A stretch of DNA of 64,000 bases from Larkinella rosea (GCF_003858635.1 NZ_RQJO01000008.1:186001-250000); one strand, 5' to 3'. Shown: positions 43,789 through 52,047, numbered from the stretch's first letter. Notes: generated by a model from the sequence alone, not told the origin. Program-made: numbers and translations.

Positions 43789-44685
43789 TTAGAATGAATA
43801 CAGGAAACCGATTGCCAGCCCCTGGCTGTACTGAATTGCGTTGTCCTGATCTTTATCGTAAAGCAAAATGCCGGTTAAATTGACATTGACGTACTTGTTG
43901 ATTTTGGCGGTCAACGACACATCGAGCCGGTGGTCGATAGCGTTCAGGGTGGCGTAGTTGGCAAAAAGCTGGTAACGCGCTTTGAGGTTCAGATTTTCGG
44001 CGATGTTCTTGTCCAAATTGGCGATGAGCTGGAAAGCAAATTCATTCCGTACGGTTTTACCGGGCTCTACCCCATAGCGCGTCGGTTCGCCGATCGAAAT
44101 CGAGTCGTCGGTTACGAACGTTTGCCGAATTGTCCCCAGGCCAAATTGCAGGTTAAAATATGTTGTCGGTTTGTATTCCAGACCTACCGACTCGGTCAGG
44201 TAAGCGGGTGCGAAAAAGTTAGAAATCAACACGGATCGTTCTCCTCCGCTGGTCAGGGTCTCATACCGGTAGCCGGTTGCAAACTGCGACTGAAAGTTGA
44301 GGTTCCCAAAAGCAAGCCAAACCGGGTTTAAGCGATGCCCCACCTTGGTGTCCAGAAAAATCCGGTCGACACTTTTGCGAGCGCCCTGCCCCTGATTTTT
44401 CAGCATTCCATACTGCAACTGTATTTCGCTGGTCCAGTTAAAACGTCGCTGCATGTAGTCCGACTTGGCGTTCAAAAAAGCACCCAGCGCAACGGAGTTA
44501 ACCCCACCGCCTTTCCAGTTGCTGCTAAACGAACCCTGGTTGAGGTTAATACCAAACTGAGCTGTGCGTTTCCAGTAAACTGTATCGAGTGGGACAACCT
44601 TAATGGAGTCGAGCCGGGTTGGTTTTTGGGCCATTGACAAAATACTCCCGCAAATGAAAAACAGGATAAACGCCGATTTTTTCAT
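43789..44685 (-). CDS. DUF3078 domain secreted protein
   Basis: 298 residues from the ATG at 44685, which starts the signal peptide MKKSAFILFFICGSILSMAQ (the longer frame to 44730 overlaps the upstream gene). WKRTAQFGINLNQGSFSSNWKGGGVNSVALGAFLNAK is the DUF3078 hallmark, followed by repeated amphipathic beta-strands suggesting an outer-membrane barrel of about 12 strands. Function unknown. It follows the mechanosensitive-channel-like gene and converges on the histidine kinase with 25 bp between. Confidence 0.9.
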   Translation of the reverse strand: MKKSAFILFFICGSILSMAQKPTRLDSIKVVPLDTVYWKRTAQFGINLNQGSFSSNWKGGGVNSVALGAFLNAKSDYMQRRFNWTSEIQLQYGMLKNQGQGARKSVDRIFLDTKVGHRLNPVWLAFGNLNFQSQFATGYRYETLTSGGERSVLISNFFAPAYLTESVGLEYKPTTYFNLQFGLGTIRQTFVTDDSISIGEPTRYGVEPGKTVRNEFAFQLIANLDKNIAENLNLKARYQLFANYATLNAIDHRLDVSLTAKINKYVNVNLTGILLYDKDQDNAIQYSQGLAIGFLYSF

Positions 44686-44722
44686 GAAGTGCATCGATTT
44701 GAAACGGAACAATGCGATAAAA

Positions 44723-45550
44723 TTAGTCAAATACCTCGACGTTGTGCGACTGGAGGTTTTGAAGTGGAATGATCGTAACGGTGTCGCCGGTCTGGAGCGT
44801 CACGGAGGTGTTATCGATTCGGATGATGGTGCCTTTGGTTTCACCAACCCGAATGATTTGGCCTTCGTAAAACCGGTTTTTGCTGTAGAAGGAAGACAGG
44901 ATATTCGCCATGACATCGCGGGAAGCAAAACCATAGCCGATGGCAAAGGCAAAGATAACGCCCCCGATCAGCAGATTAAAGCTCGATTCCAGTAATTCCG
45001 TATTGATGCCGGCCTGGCCGAGTGCACTGATGAGGGTAATGATCAGGAAGAAAAAAAACACAATCATACCGAGTAATTTCCCGGAAGCGATATTGAACGA
45101 CTGGCAAAGCGTGATGACGGCTCCTTTCAGCGCATCCGCGATCAGCACACCGACTTGCAGCATAATGGCTGCTGCAATCAGTCGGGGAATGAAGTCCACC
45201 AGCGATTTGACCATTTCCGTGATGGCCGAAACGCCCAGTGTTTCGGTAGCGGCCATCAGAAAAACCAGCAGGACGAAATAATACAGGATTTTCGCAACGA
45301 TGTCGCTGAGTTTGATCTCGGTTTTAAGCCGTTTAATGAAATCGATCTCCGTCAGCCGATCGCCGATCCGGTTCAGACCGACGCGTTCCAGCACTTTCGA
45401 CACCAGTACCGCCAGCCCTTTGGCCACCGCGAATCCAACCGCAATGATAAATGCCGCTCCAATAATGCGGGGGACAAAATCGATAAACTGGTTAATAAGT
45501 GAGGTAAATGTATTGATCAAAATATCGATGAAAGCGGGAATCCGATTCAT
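44723..45550 (-). CDS. Mechanosensitive ion channel-like protein (conserved TM helix repeats)
   Basis: 275 residues with two copies of the mechanosensitive-channel conserved TM helix (FVPRIIGAAFIIAVGFAVAKGLAVLVSKVLERVGL; FIPRLIAAAIMLQVGVLIADALKGAVITL), further TM helices, and a short MscS-like beta region at the C-terminus (YEGQIIRVGETKGTIIRIDNTSVTLQ, TVTIIPLQNL). It is probably a pressure- or osmolarity-gated inner-membrane channel. The stop codon is 37 bp before the DUF3078 ATG. Confidence 0.9.
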   Translation of the reverse strand: MNRIPAFIDILINTFTSLINQFIDFVPRIIGAAFIIAVGFAVAKGLAVLVSKVLERVGLNRIGDRLTEIDFIKRLKTEIKLSDIVAKILYYFVLLVFLMAATETLGVSAITEMVKSLVDFIPRLIAAAIMLQVGVLIADALKGAVITLCQSFNIASGKLLGMIVFFFFLIITLISALGQAGINTELLESSFNLLIGGVIFAFAIGYGFASRDVMANILSSFYSKNRFYEGQIIRVGETKGTIIRIDNTSVTLQTGDTVTIIPLQNLQSHNVEVFD

Positions 45551-45566
45551 GGCAAGGTCTACGGGG

Positions 45567-45767
45567 TTACGAATGGGATGATCTACTGGGCAGATTAATA
45601 ATGGAAAGCAGCGCAGACGCTACACTGAACAAATCATCGACGTAAACCTCCACAACAGAAAGCGAATTACGGATCAGATCAATTTCAGAAATAAGTTCTT
45701 CCTTTACGTTGGGCGGACAGGCGTCCGGAAGTTCAATTTCTTTAAACGCTTTATAAATGGATTCCAT
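45567..45767 (-). CDS. Small hypothetical protein downstream of ECF sigma factor
   Basis: 66 residues from the ATG at 45767 (a longer frame to 45821 would overlap the sigma gene). It is acidic and helical (MESIYKAFKEIELPDACPPNVKEELISEIDLIRNSLSVV begins it; give key parts EIDLIRNSL and VYVDDLFSVASALLSIINL), with no signal peptide. It lies 28 bp after the sigma factor stop, in an anti-sigma-like position, but it resembles no anti-sigma family I know. Confidence 0.55.
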   Translation of the reverse strand: MESIYKAFKEIELPDACPPNVKEELISEIDLIRNSLSVVEVYVDDLFSVASALLSIINLPSRSSHS

Positions 45768-45795
45768 CAGATTATGAGCAGATAGAGGATCAGCT

Positions 45796-46407
45796 TTATT
45801 TATCAACTCTCGTCCAGGCAATGAATTTGGCGAGCAGCAGAGCCAGGAAGATCAGCGTTTCGAGGTAGCGTTTCTTTAGTTTTTCCTTCGCCCGTTTCAG
45901 TCGCATCTTCACGGCGCTTTCGCTCAGGTTATGCGTATCGGCAATTTCTTTGATGCTGATTTCGTCCTGGTATTTCATCAGCAGCAGGCTTTGTTCTTCA
46001 ATCGTCAGGTTGCTCAGGGCCGACTTCAGCCGGTGGGCTTCCATTTCCATCAGATCTTCATCGTGGCTATCGTCGGGCACATCCAGTTCCTCATCGACCG
46101 GCACTTCGGCTTTTTTCCGGTTCGTCCGCATCTGGTCTGTGCAATAATTGTAGGTAATCGAAAATAGCCAGGTCGAAAACCGGGATTGCTCTTTAAAGCT
46201 GCTCAGGCGCATGATCAGCCGCAGAAAAATGTCGTGCGTGAAATCTTCGGCCTTGACCGGATCCTTGGTGAACATCAAACATTTTCGGTACACTTTATCG
46301 CTGTAACGACTATACAGAAGTTCAAAGTAGCGGTTACTTTGGTTATCGACATAAAGACGCACTAACTCTTCGTCTGACATCCGCTTTACTTCCAACGATG
46401 CAATCAT
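45796..46407 (-). CDS. ECF RNA polymerase sigma factor with hydrophobic C-terminal tail
   Basis: 203 residues. Region 2 (YFELLYSRYSDKVYRKCLMFTKDPVKAEDFTHDIFLRL; FSTWLFSITYNYCTDQMR) and region 4 (LSNLTIEEQSLLLMKYQDEISIKEIADTHNLSESAVKMRLKRAKEKLKKRY) are both complete, with an acidic linker between. The last 20 residues (LETLIFLALLLAKFIAW) look like a membrane helix, unusual for ECF factors, and could tether or regulate the protein at the membrane. No FecR or other recognisable anti-sigma gene is adjacent. Confidence 0.92.
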   Translation of the reverse strand: MIASLEVKRMSDEELVRLYVDNQSNRYFELLYSRYSDKVYRKCLMFTKDPVKAEDFTHDIFLRLIMRLSSFKEQSRFSTWLFSITYNYCTDQMRTNRKKAEVPVDEELDVPDDSHDEDLMEMEAHRLKSALSNLTIEEQSLLLMKYQDEISIKEIADTHNLSESAVKMRLKRAKEKLKKRYLETLIFLALLLAKFIAWTRVDK

Positions 46408-46541
46408 TCTATAAGACGCTTAAAAATGATAAAGTCACGTGTTTCGACTTTTTTGTGATAAAAAGCACGCGTTTTGTTACTCAATACTAGTGTATTTATA
46501 TTGGATGTACAAATAAAAATAAAAAACCGTATATATCATAC

Positions 46542-46575
46542 AAAAGGCCCAGTCTAAATAGACCGGGCCTTTTGT
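46542..46575 (-). terminator. Terminator of the rpsB-tsf operon
   Basis: Stem AAAAGGCCC (46542-46550) with GGGCCTTTT (46566-46574), and an inner GTCT/AGAC stem around an AAAT loop. On the minus strand it is 33 bp after the tsf stop and ends in T-rich sequence. It may also work on plus. Confidence 0.88.
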
Positions 46576-46607
46576 ATTCCTAAAATATAAAACAGAAAAG
46601 CTACGAC

Positions 46608-47441
46608 TTACCCAATCGCTACGCGTTTGAACGCCGAGATGGTTAAGCCTTTGCTGGTTTTTTCCAGTAATTGCGCAATGGTAACGGAGGAATCTTTCAC
46701 GAATTCCTGATTCAACAGCGTATTGTCTTTGTAGAATTTCTGCAGTTTACCCATCGCAATTTTTTCCAGCATGGCTTCCGGTTTTCCTTCAGCCCGCGCC
46801 TGATCTTTTCCGATTTCAATTTCGCGTTCAACGATGGTTGAATCAACGCCATCTTTGTCGATCGCAACTGGTTTCATGGCGGCAATCTGCATGGCGATGT
46901 CTTTGCCCACTTCCGCGACGTCCGTCGTACCTGCGTTGTTCAAACCAACCAACACGCCCAATTTGCCATTGGAGTGGTTATAAGCCACAACCTGCTCGGC
47001 CGTAACTACTTCGTAAGCCGTTACGTCCAGTTTTTCGCCGAGTTTCCCGATCAGGTCGGTGATGTGCTCCTGCAACGAACGACCGTCGCCCTGCGGCAAC
47101 GCCAGCAATTCGTCTTTGGTGGCCGGTTTGGCAGCCACGGCGTTATCCAGCAGTGCCATCGCCAGATTCTGGAAATCAGCTACTTTTGATACGGGCTCGG
47201 TTTCGCAAGCGAATCCAACCACACGACCGGTTTTGCCATCCGGGCTCACGTGCGTCAGAACGATTCCTTCGGAAGTTGTATTATCAGCCCGTTTGTTGGC
47301 AATTTTCTGACCTTGCTTCCGCAGGATGTCTTTTGCTTTTTCAAAATCGCCATCGGCTTCAGTAAGCGCTTTTTTACAGTCCATCATACCGGCGCCAGTT
47401 TCCTGCCGGAGTCTGTTAACGTCTTGTGCGGTAATAGCCAT
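46608..47441 (-). CDS. tsf: Translation elongation factor Ts
   Basis: 277 residues, normal length for the shorter EF-Ts form. ITAQDVNRLRQETGAGMMDCKKALTEADGDFEKAKDILRKQG at the N-terminus (UBA domain and TDV-like region) is diagnostic, followed by the core domain that exchanges GDP on EF-Tu (GRVVGFACETEPVSKVADF). It lies 158 bp downstream of rpsB, the classical pairing. Confidence 0.98.
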   Translation of the reverse strand: MAITAQDVNRLRQETGAGMMDCKKALTEADGDFEKAKDILRKQGQKIANKRADNTTSEGIVLTHVSPDGKTGRVVGFACETEPVSKVADFQNLAMALLDNAVAAKPATKDELLALPQGDGRSLQEHITDLIGKLGEKLDVTAYEVVTAEQVVAYNHSNGKLGVLVGLNNAGTTDVAEVGKDIAMQIAAMKPVAIDKDGVDSTIVEREIEIGKDQARAEGKPEAMLEKIAMGKLQKFYKDNTLLNQEFVKDSSVTIAQLLEKTSKGLTISAFKRVAIG

Positions 47442-47599
47442 TGTTTGTGTTAATTGTCGGTTATCAAATTCGTTCTAATGAATTACGGAGGTGTCAGTTG
47501 TGGTTTTTGATACTGACAGCCTGAAACGGAATAGCCCATAGCGAGGCTACGGGCTATCCGAAAGTATTAGCTTGGCAACCACGTTGCTCCTAGATAGTC
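47442..47599 (-). promoter_or_regulatory. rpsB-tsf spacer with two hairpins
   Basis: TGTCAGT (47492-47498) pairs with ACTGACA (47512-47518), and ATAGCCC (47531-47537) pairs with GGGCTAT (47551-47557). In minus-strand mRNA these lie between rpsB and tsf without T runs, so they may set the S2/EF-Ts ratio by processing or partial attenuation. Confidence 0.45.
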
Positions 47600-48442
47600 T
47601 TAATCCTCCTGGTCTTCGGTGTCTTCAGCGACAATGGGGCTGGTTTCAGCTTCCGCTTCCACCGCGGTTTCGCCTTCTGCTTTCGCCGTTTTTACATCCT
47701 CAGCGCGTTTTACTTCTTCTTCATCCTGCAAACGCTGATCATCTTTGTCCTGCTTCCGCTCCAGAAGTCCTTCTTCAATGGCCTTTCCAATAGCCAGCGT
47801 AATCAAACGGATCGACTTGTAGGCGTCATCGTTTGCCGGGATCGGAAAATCAACATCGGAGGGGTTTGAGTTGGTATCGCACATAGCGAAAACCGGAATA
47901 CCCAGGCGTTTGGCTTCAGCGACAGCAATGTGCTCGCGCTTTACATCCACAATAAACAAAGCAGCTGGTAAACGGGTCAGATCGGCAATACCGCCCAGTA
48001 CGCGCTCCAGTTTCTCTTTCTCACGGAATACCGTCAACCGCTCGCGTTTGGCGAGACTTTTATAGGTTGCTTCGTCCTTCATCATTTTCTCGATGCCCTG
48101 CATCTTCTTCAATGACTTCCGGATCGTAGCAAAGTTGGTCAGCATTCCACCCAGCCAACGGTCGGTCACGAACGGCATTTTCAACCGGCGTGCTTCTTCC
48201 GTGACAATTTCCTGTGCCTGTTTCTTGGTTGCAACAAACATCACCTTACGGCCTGAACGAACGATACCTTTCATCGCAGCCGCTGCTTCGTCGATCGAAG
48301 CCAGCGTCTTGTTCAGGTCAATAATATGGATACCGTTTTTCTCCATGAAGATATACGGTGCCATACGGGGATCCCATTTCCGGGTAAGGTGGCCAAAATG
48401 CACACCTGCATCCAGAAGATCTTTGTACTCTACTTGTGCCAT
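47600..48442 (-). CDS. rpsB: 30S ribosomal protein S2
   Basis: 280 residues. The N-terminal LLDAGVHFGHLTRKWDPRMAPYIFMEKNGIHIIDL is the S2 signature; VTDRWLGGMLTNFATI and GIPVFAMCDTNSNPSDVDFPIPANDDAYKSI complete it. The acidic tail of about 45 residues (rich in Glu, Asp, Ala) is longer than in E. coli and common in Bacteroidota. It lies downstream of rpsI in the usual rplM-rpsI-rpsB-tsf order. Confidence 0.98.
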   Translation of the reverse strand: MAQVEYKDLLDAGVHFGHLTRKWDPRMAPYIFMEKNGIHIIDLNKTLASIDEAAAAMKGIVRSGRKVMFVATKKQAQEIVTEEARRLKMPFVTDRWLGGMLTNFATIRKSLKKMQGIEKMMKDEATYKSLAKRERLTVFREKEKLERVLGGIADLTRLPAALFIVDVKREHIAVAEAKRLGIPVFAMCDTNSNPSDVDFPIPANDDAYKSIRLITLAIGKAIEEGLLERKQDKDDQRLQDEEEVKRAEDVKTAKAEGETAVEAEAETSPIVAEDTEDQED

Positions 48443-48616
48443 TTTAATGTAAGAAATGAAAAATGAATACTAAAAATACGCAGCACCACACATCGGCATC
48501 AGGCAAGTGCGGTCTGGACAATTGAACCGTTTAAGGTCTGAAATTGAACGGTCGACGAAAACCGTACTGGAAGTACGCTCGTTGAACGGTAAACGCTGAA
48601 ACGGTAATGATAAAAA

Positions 48617-49003
48617 TTAACGTTTCGAGAACTGGAACCGGCGACGAGCTTTGGCGCGACCGTATTTTTTCCGTTCAACCATGCGGGAATCACGAGTCAG
48701 GAAGCCTTCTTTTTTCAAAGCCGGACGAAACTCGGGGTTCAGTTCACACAGCGCACGGGCAATTCCCATCCGGGTTGCTTCGGCCTGACCGGAAATGCCA
48801 CCACCGCTAACGTTTACTTTTACATCGTAACCTTCCGGCGCATTGATCGTTGCCAGCGGCTGCTTCAGAACGATTTGCAGTACTTCCGTAGGGAAATAAT
48901 TTTTGTAATCTCGGCCGTTAATAACAATGTTGCCCGTACCTATCGAAAGATACACGCGCGACACGGCTGTTTTCCGGCGACCTAATGCGTTGATTCGTTC
49001 CAT
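48617..49003 (-). CDS. rpsI: 30S ribosomal protein S9
   Basis: 128 residues. [58 protein letters not shown] and the basic C-terminus ([14 protein letters not shown]) are standard S9, whose tail reaches the ribosomal P site. It follows rplM after 84 bp that hold an inverted repeat of AGACAA words. Confidence 0.98.
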   Translation of the reverse strand: MERINALGRRKTAVSRVYLSIGTGNIVINGRDYKNYFPTEVLQIVLKQPLATINAPEGYDVKVNVSGGGISGQAEATRMGIARALCELNPEFRPALKKEGFLTRDSRMVERKKYGRAKARRRFQFSKR

Positions 49004-49016
49004 TTTTTAAGATATG

Positions 49017-49074
49017 AGACAAAAGACAAGAGAGAAGAGACGAACGGTATTCTTTTATCTCTTGTCTACTGTCT
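49017..49074. repeat. 17-bp inverted repeat of AGACAA words between rplM and rpsI
   Basis: AGACAAAAGACAAGAGA (49017-49033) and TCTCTTGTCTACTGTCT (49058-49074) are complementary at 15 of 17 positions with a 24-nt loop. The surrounding sequence repeats AGAGAC/AGACAA, so it is a simple-sequence-derived palindrome inside a ribosomal protein operon. Confidence 0.7.
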
Positions 49075-49087
49075 ATTCTCTAGGTTA

Positions 49088-49537
49088 TTAATAGTCCAGT
49101 TTTACTTCTTTGGGTTGCTGCGACGCGTGCGGGTGTTTGTCACCGGCGTAAACGTACAGATTGGTGAATAACCGGCTGCCCAGGCGGTTTTTCGGTAACA
49201 TACCCTTGATGGCGTGTTCCAGAATGAAAGCCGGGTTTTTCGACATCATTTCGCGGGGCGTCCGGAAACGCTGTCCACCGGGATAGCCCGTGTGACGGAC
49301 ATAAACCTTATCGGTCATTTTTTTACCGGTAAGTTTGATTTTTTCGGCATTGATGATGATGACATTGTCACCGCAATCAACGTTGGGGGTAAAACTGGCT
49401 TTGTTCTTGCCACGGATGATTTTTGCCGCCTGACTAGCCAGCCGACCTAATACCTGGTTTTCCGCGTCAATGACCACCCAGTCCTTCTGCACCGTCGCTT
49501 TGTTGGCCGAAATGGTCTTGTAGCTTAACGTATCCAC
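49088..49537 (-). CDS. rplM: 50S ribosomal protein L13
   Basis: 149 residues. KDWVVIDAENQVLGRLASQAAKIIRGKNKASFTP, YVRHTGYPGGQRFRTP and HAIKGMLPKNRLGSRLFTNLYVYAGDKHPH are standard L13. First gene of the rplM-rpsI-rpsB-tsf group, transcribed from the strong promoter at 49614-49645. Confidence 0.98.
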   Translation of the reverse strand: MDTLSYKTISANKATVQKDWVVIDAENQVLGRLASQAAKIIRGKNKASFTPNVDCGDNVIIINAEKIKLTGKKMTDKVYVRHTGYPGGQRFRTPREMMSKNPAFILEHAIKGMLPKNRLGSRLFTNLYVYAGDKHPHASQQPKEVKLDY

Positions 49538-49591
49538 TTGTTTATGGGAGATTATATATTGATAGACAATTACTTGCGCTATACATGAAAA

Positions 49592-49608
49592 GCCCCGTTC
49601 AAAAACGG
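49592..49608 (-). promoter_or_regulatory. 5'-terminal hairpin of the rplM leader
   Basis: On the minus strand CCCGTTTTTGAACGGG (about 49607-49592) folds into a short stem, followed by GCTTTT. It begins at the predicted transcription start, so the message would open with this hairpin. Leader RNAs controlling rplM by L13 binding are known in several bacteria, and this could be one. Confidence 0.4.
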
Positions 49609-49613
49609 GAGTG

Positions 49614-49645
49614 CAAATATAGAGTCTATATTTCTGAAATACAAC
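49614..49645 (-). promoter_or_regulatory. Strong promoter for rplM operon
   Basis: On the minus strand GTTG (49645-49642), a 20-nt spacer and TATATTTG (49621-49614) fit the Bacteroidota consensus with an exact -7 box and spacing. Transcription would start near 49607, giving a leader of about 70 nt. Confidence 0.8.
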
Positions 49646-49748
49646 AGAATATTAAGAAAAAGGAGGGAGCGGTGTCGGGCCGACGAATTCGGGCGTGGGG
49701 TTGGAAAAAGGAACCGGGCCGGAAAAGGGTATCCCGGCCCGGACGAAA

Positions 49749-50597
49749 TCAGGAAATAGGGGGAAAATCGGGTTGGTAATAAAACGACAGCGGGTTTTCG
49801 TACTGAAAGGAGTAGGCAATGGTTCCCATCAGTTTGGCCGGGCTGATGATTTTAAAAGGAGCGGGTTCGGATGGTTCGGCAAAGGTTGGCGTTTCGTAAC
49901 CAAAGTCGGCGCAATTCTGCCGGTAAACCGCTTCCCGGGTCGGGTGTTCGGGCGATACGACATTGAACGTTTGCCCCGGTTGCGGTTTTTCGATCAATGC
50001 CCGGATAACGCCAACGCCGTCGTCGCGGTGAATGTAATTGACGGGAACGGCCCCCGTGGTCAGCCCCTGTTTTCCGGCGACGTAGCGACCCGGAATCCGG
50101 TTGTAGCCCAGCAAACCCCCGAACCGCAAAACCGTCGAATTGCCCAATGCCAGAATGATCTGTTCAGCTTCGACAAACGCCGGTGACGCAGATTGGTCGG
50201 GTGTCACGACCTCGTCTTCAATGATTTCACGGTTCAAATCCGGGTAAATGGACGTCGAACTTACATATACTATATAGGGTATTTTTGCCCCGGTTTTCTG
50301 CAACCCGTCGGCCACCGCCTGAATCTGCCGGGGATGAAAATGGTCGCCCTCTTTTCCGGCTTTGGGTGGAATGTCGATAATCAGCACATCGGTATCCAGA
50401 AAATCGGCTAAATCGTCGCCTTCCGGCTCCGGACTGAAGCGTAATTGGTACGGTTTCAGACCTCTTTTCCAGAAACCCGGTAGCTTTTCGGGAGAGGTTG
50501 TACTGCCTTTTACGAGGTAACCGTCGTCCAGCAATTTCTCCGCCAGTGGGAAACCCAGCCAGCCACATCCTAAAATACTGATGGTTTTAACGCTCAT
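49749..50597 (-). CDS. NAD(P)-dependent epimerase/dehydratase-like SDR
   Basis: 282 residues, extended/atypical SDR. The Rossmann site is SILGCGWLGFPLAEKLL; IVYVSSTSIYPD supplies the Ser/Thr and Tyr of the active-site region, but the usual YxxxK Lys is not evident (FVEAEQIIL follows), as in SDRs annotated as YeeZ-like. Later, VNYIHRDDGVGVIRALIEKPQPGQTFNVVSPEHPTREAVY is typical of the family. The substrate is unknown. No operon partner; it ends about 100 bp beyond the rplM promoter region. Confidence 0.88.
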   Translation of the reverse strand: MSVKTISILGCGWLGFPLAEKLLDDGYLVKGSTTSPEKLPGFWKRGLKPYQLRFSPEPEGDDLADFLDTDVLIIDIPPKAGKEGDHFHPRQIQAVADGLQKTGAKIPYIVYVSSTSIYPDLNREIIEDEVVTPDQSASPAFVEAEQIILALGNSTVLRFGGLLGYNRIPGRYVAGKQGLTTGAVPVNYIHRDDGVGVIRALIEKPQPGQTFNVVSPEHPTREAVYRQNCADFGYETPTFAEPSEPAPFKIISPAKLMGTIAYSFQYENPLSFYYQPDFPPIS

Positions 50598-50803
50598 ATT
50601 GTGCCGGTTTTAGCGGATAACCAGAGGTCCTGAAAGTAAGATTACACCAGCGAACGTGATTGCCTCGCTGACTTTGGCCGCCAAAAATAGCTTTTCCGGC
50701 GGAGAATATCATTTCCTGAACCCTCCTTTACATGTCGCCTTATACAATTCCGGCACTGGACCGGACGCTACTTTTGAGCGATCGACCAGACGTCTGTACA
50801 ACA

Positions 50804-51210
50804 ATGAAAAAAGCGGGGTTCTGTTTTTCCTCACACTACTCAGTGCTTTTGTTGCCGACGAGCCAGTGAGCAAACTTACGGGTGCCGATCGCCAGGCACG
50901 TTACAAATTTGGCCATATGTCTGCCTGAAAAAACGCGACTCGGTTACGGTGATCAAGGTTTTCGTGATGGGTACTGGTTTTCGGGCTGGTATGCCGATAA
51001 ATGGCGTGGCAGAAAAGCGTTCGACGGCGTGGCGGAACGTATGAATTGAAAAACGGGAAGCCCCACGAGAAAATAGACTATCATTCCTGGGATTCGACGG
51101 CGGTTGGAAAAGTCCTGGCGATGGGCTGTACGGCTTCACGGACGCAACCTACAACGTTTCGTCTCAAATTTTTTAAAGATGGAATTTCCCCGGTGCGCTA
51201 CCTGCCCTGA
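50804..51210 (+). pseudogene. Frameshifted small secreted protein (lipocalin-like/DUF4488-like)
   Basis: Reading across frames reconstructs one protein of about 135 residues: MKK, then GVLFFLTLLSAFVADEPVSK and LTGA (signal peptide and first strand), RDSVTVIKVF, RDGYWFSGWYADK, and GGTYELKNGKPHEKIDYHSW followed by DSTAVGKVL. This order (KLTGAW, KVFKDGYW, GGTYxLxxxxYTExIxYxS, VGK) is that of small secreted lipocalin-like proteins of Bacteroidota. Frames run 2-1-0-2-1, so at least four indels have occurred. A -7-like box lies 28 nt before the ATG. Family assignment is from memory of motifs. Confidence 0.55.
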
Positions 51211-51241
51211 AAATCAATCCATTGTCTGATAATTCAGTGCC

Positions 51242-51291
51242 TTTTTTTAACTTTTTTCAGATTTTTTTAAATTCAACTAAGGTGAATTTTG
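51242..51291 (+). promoter_or_regulatory. Phased T-tracts and -7-like box upstream of ECF sigma gene
   Basis: T runs of six or seven start at 51242, 51252 and 51262, a 10-bp phase expected to bend DNA. They are followed by GAATTTTG (51284-51291), one mismatch from TAnnTTTG. The last T run is about where the -33 element should be. A leader of about 60 nt precedes the ATG at 51358. Confidence 0.5.
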
Positions 51292-51357
51292 CGAAAAGTT
51301 GTCTTTATGGATATAAGATTGACTTTTTAAGGGAGTAGGTAGGTTTTAGCCCGGACT

Positions 51358-52047
51358 ATGCAAATTCGCCAACAAATCGATTTCCCGAGTCAACCCCCGG
51401 AGGGGCAGCCCCGCCCGTTGGCGTCTTCCAGCCTGGACGACGAACTTCAGCCCGAAACCCCGGCCTTCAACGATGGCGAGCTGTTCATCCGCCGGGCTTT
51501 CGACGAAAGTCCCCGGAAAGGTTGTGAGCTGCTGTTTCGGCGGTACCACCAGGCCTTGTGCAGTCACGCCGTCCGGTTTGTCTATTTAAAAGAAACCGCC
51601 GAAGACCTGGTGAGCGACGTTTTCTGTAAATTCTGGAAGACGAAGGCCTACGCGACCATCACCTCGTCGTACCGCTACTACCTCTTCCGTAGCGTTCGGA
51701 ACGAAGCCTACAATTACCTCCGGCTGGAATTTCAAAAACTGGACGGTATCGAGACCGCCGAAATTCGGGAGGGCGCGCTCAGCCAGCGGCCGGATCAGGT
51801 ACTGCAATTTGAAGAGGTGGTGCATAAAGTGGAAGATCTGGTCGAATCGCTGCCCCCGCAATGCCGGAAAGTGTTTTTCATGAGCCGGTTTGAAGGGAAA
51901 AAATACCAGGACATTGCCACGGAACTGGGGCTTTCCGTCAAAACCGTTGAAGTCCACATCGTGAAAGCCCTCAGCATTGTCCGAAAAGGGATGAAAGATT
52001 ACTGGCTGATGCTCGTCTCCGTGATCGGACATTCGCTTTTCCTCTGA
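51358..52047 (+). CDS. FecI-like ECF sigma-70 factor
   Basis: 229 residues. Region 2 (LLFRRYHQALCSHAVRFVYLKETAEDLVSDVFCKFW; SSYRYYLFRSVRNEAYNYLR) and region 4 (SLPPQCRKVFFMSRFEGKKYQDIATELGLSVKTVEVHIVKAL) match the Bacteroidetes family of SusC-linked sigma factors. An N-terminal extension of about 40 residues is Pro/Ser-rich. A FecR anti-sigma gene follows after 71 bp, then SusC with an STN domain, the standard trans-envelope switch. Confidence 0.95.
   Translation: MQIRQQIDFPSQPPEGQPRPLASSSLDDELQPETPAFNDGELFIRRAFDESPRKGCELLFRRYHQALCSHAVRFVYLKETAEDLVSDVFCKFWKTKAYATITSSYRYYLFRSVRNEAYNYLRLEFQKLDGIETAEIREGALSQRPDQVLQFEEVVHKVEDLVESLPPQCRKVFFMSRFEGKKYQDIATELGLSVKTVEVHIVKALSIVRKGMKDYWLMLVSVIGHSLFL

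Larger units (their letters stand above)
50598..51357. other. 760-bp stretch without intact genes
   Basis: It contains a TACTTTTG -7-like box (50769-50776), the decayed secreted-protein gene (50804-51210), and then the T-rich, phased upstream region of the ECF sigma gene. The open frames at 50656-50928 and 51001-51210 are fragments of the decayed gene, not independent genes. Confidence 0.6.
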
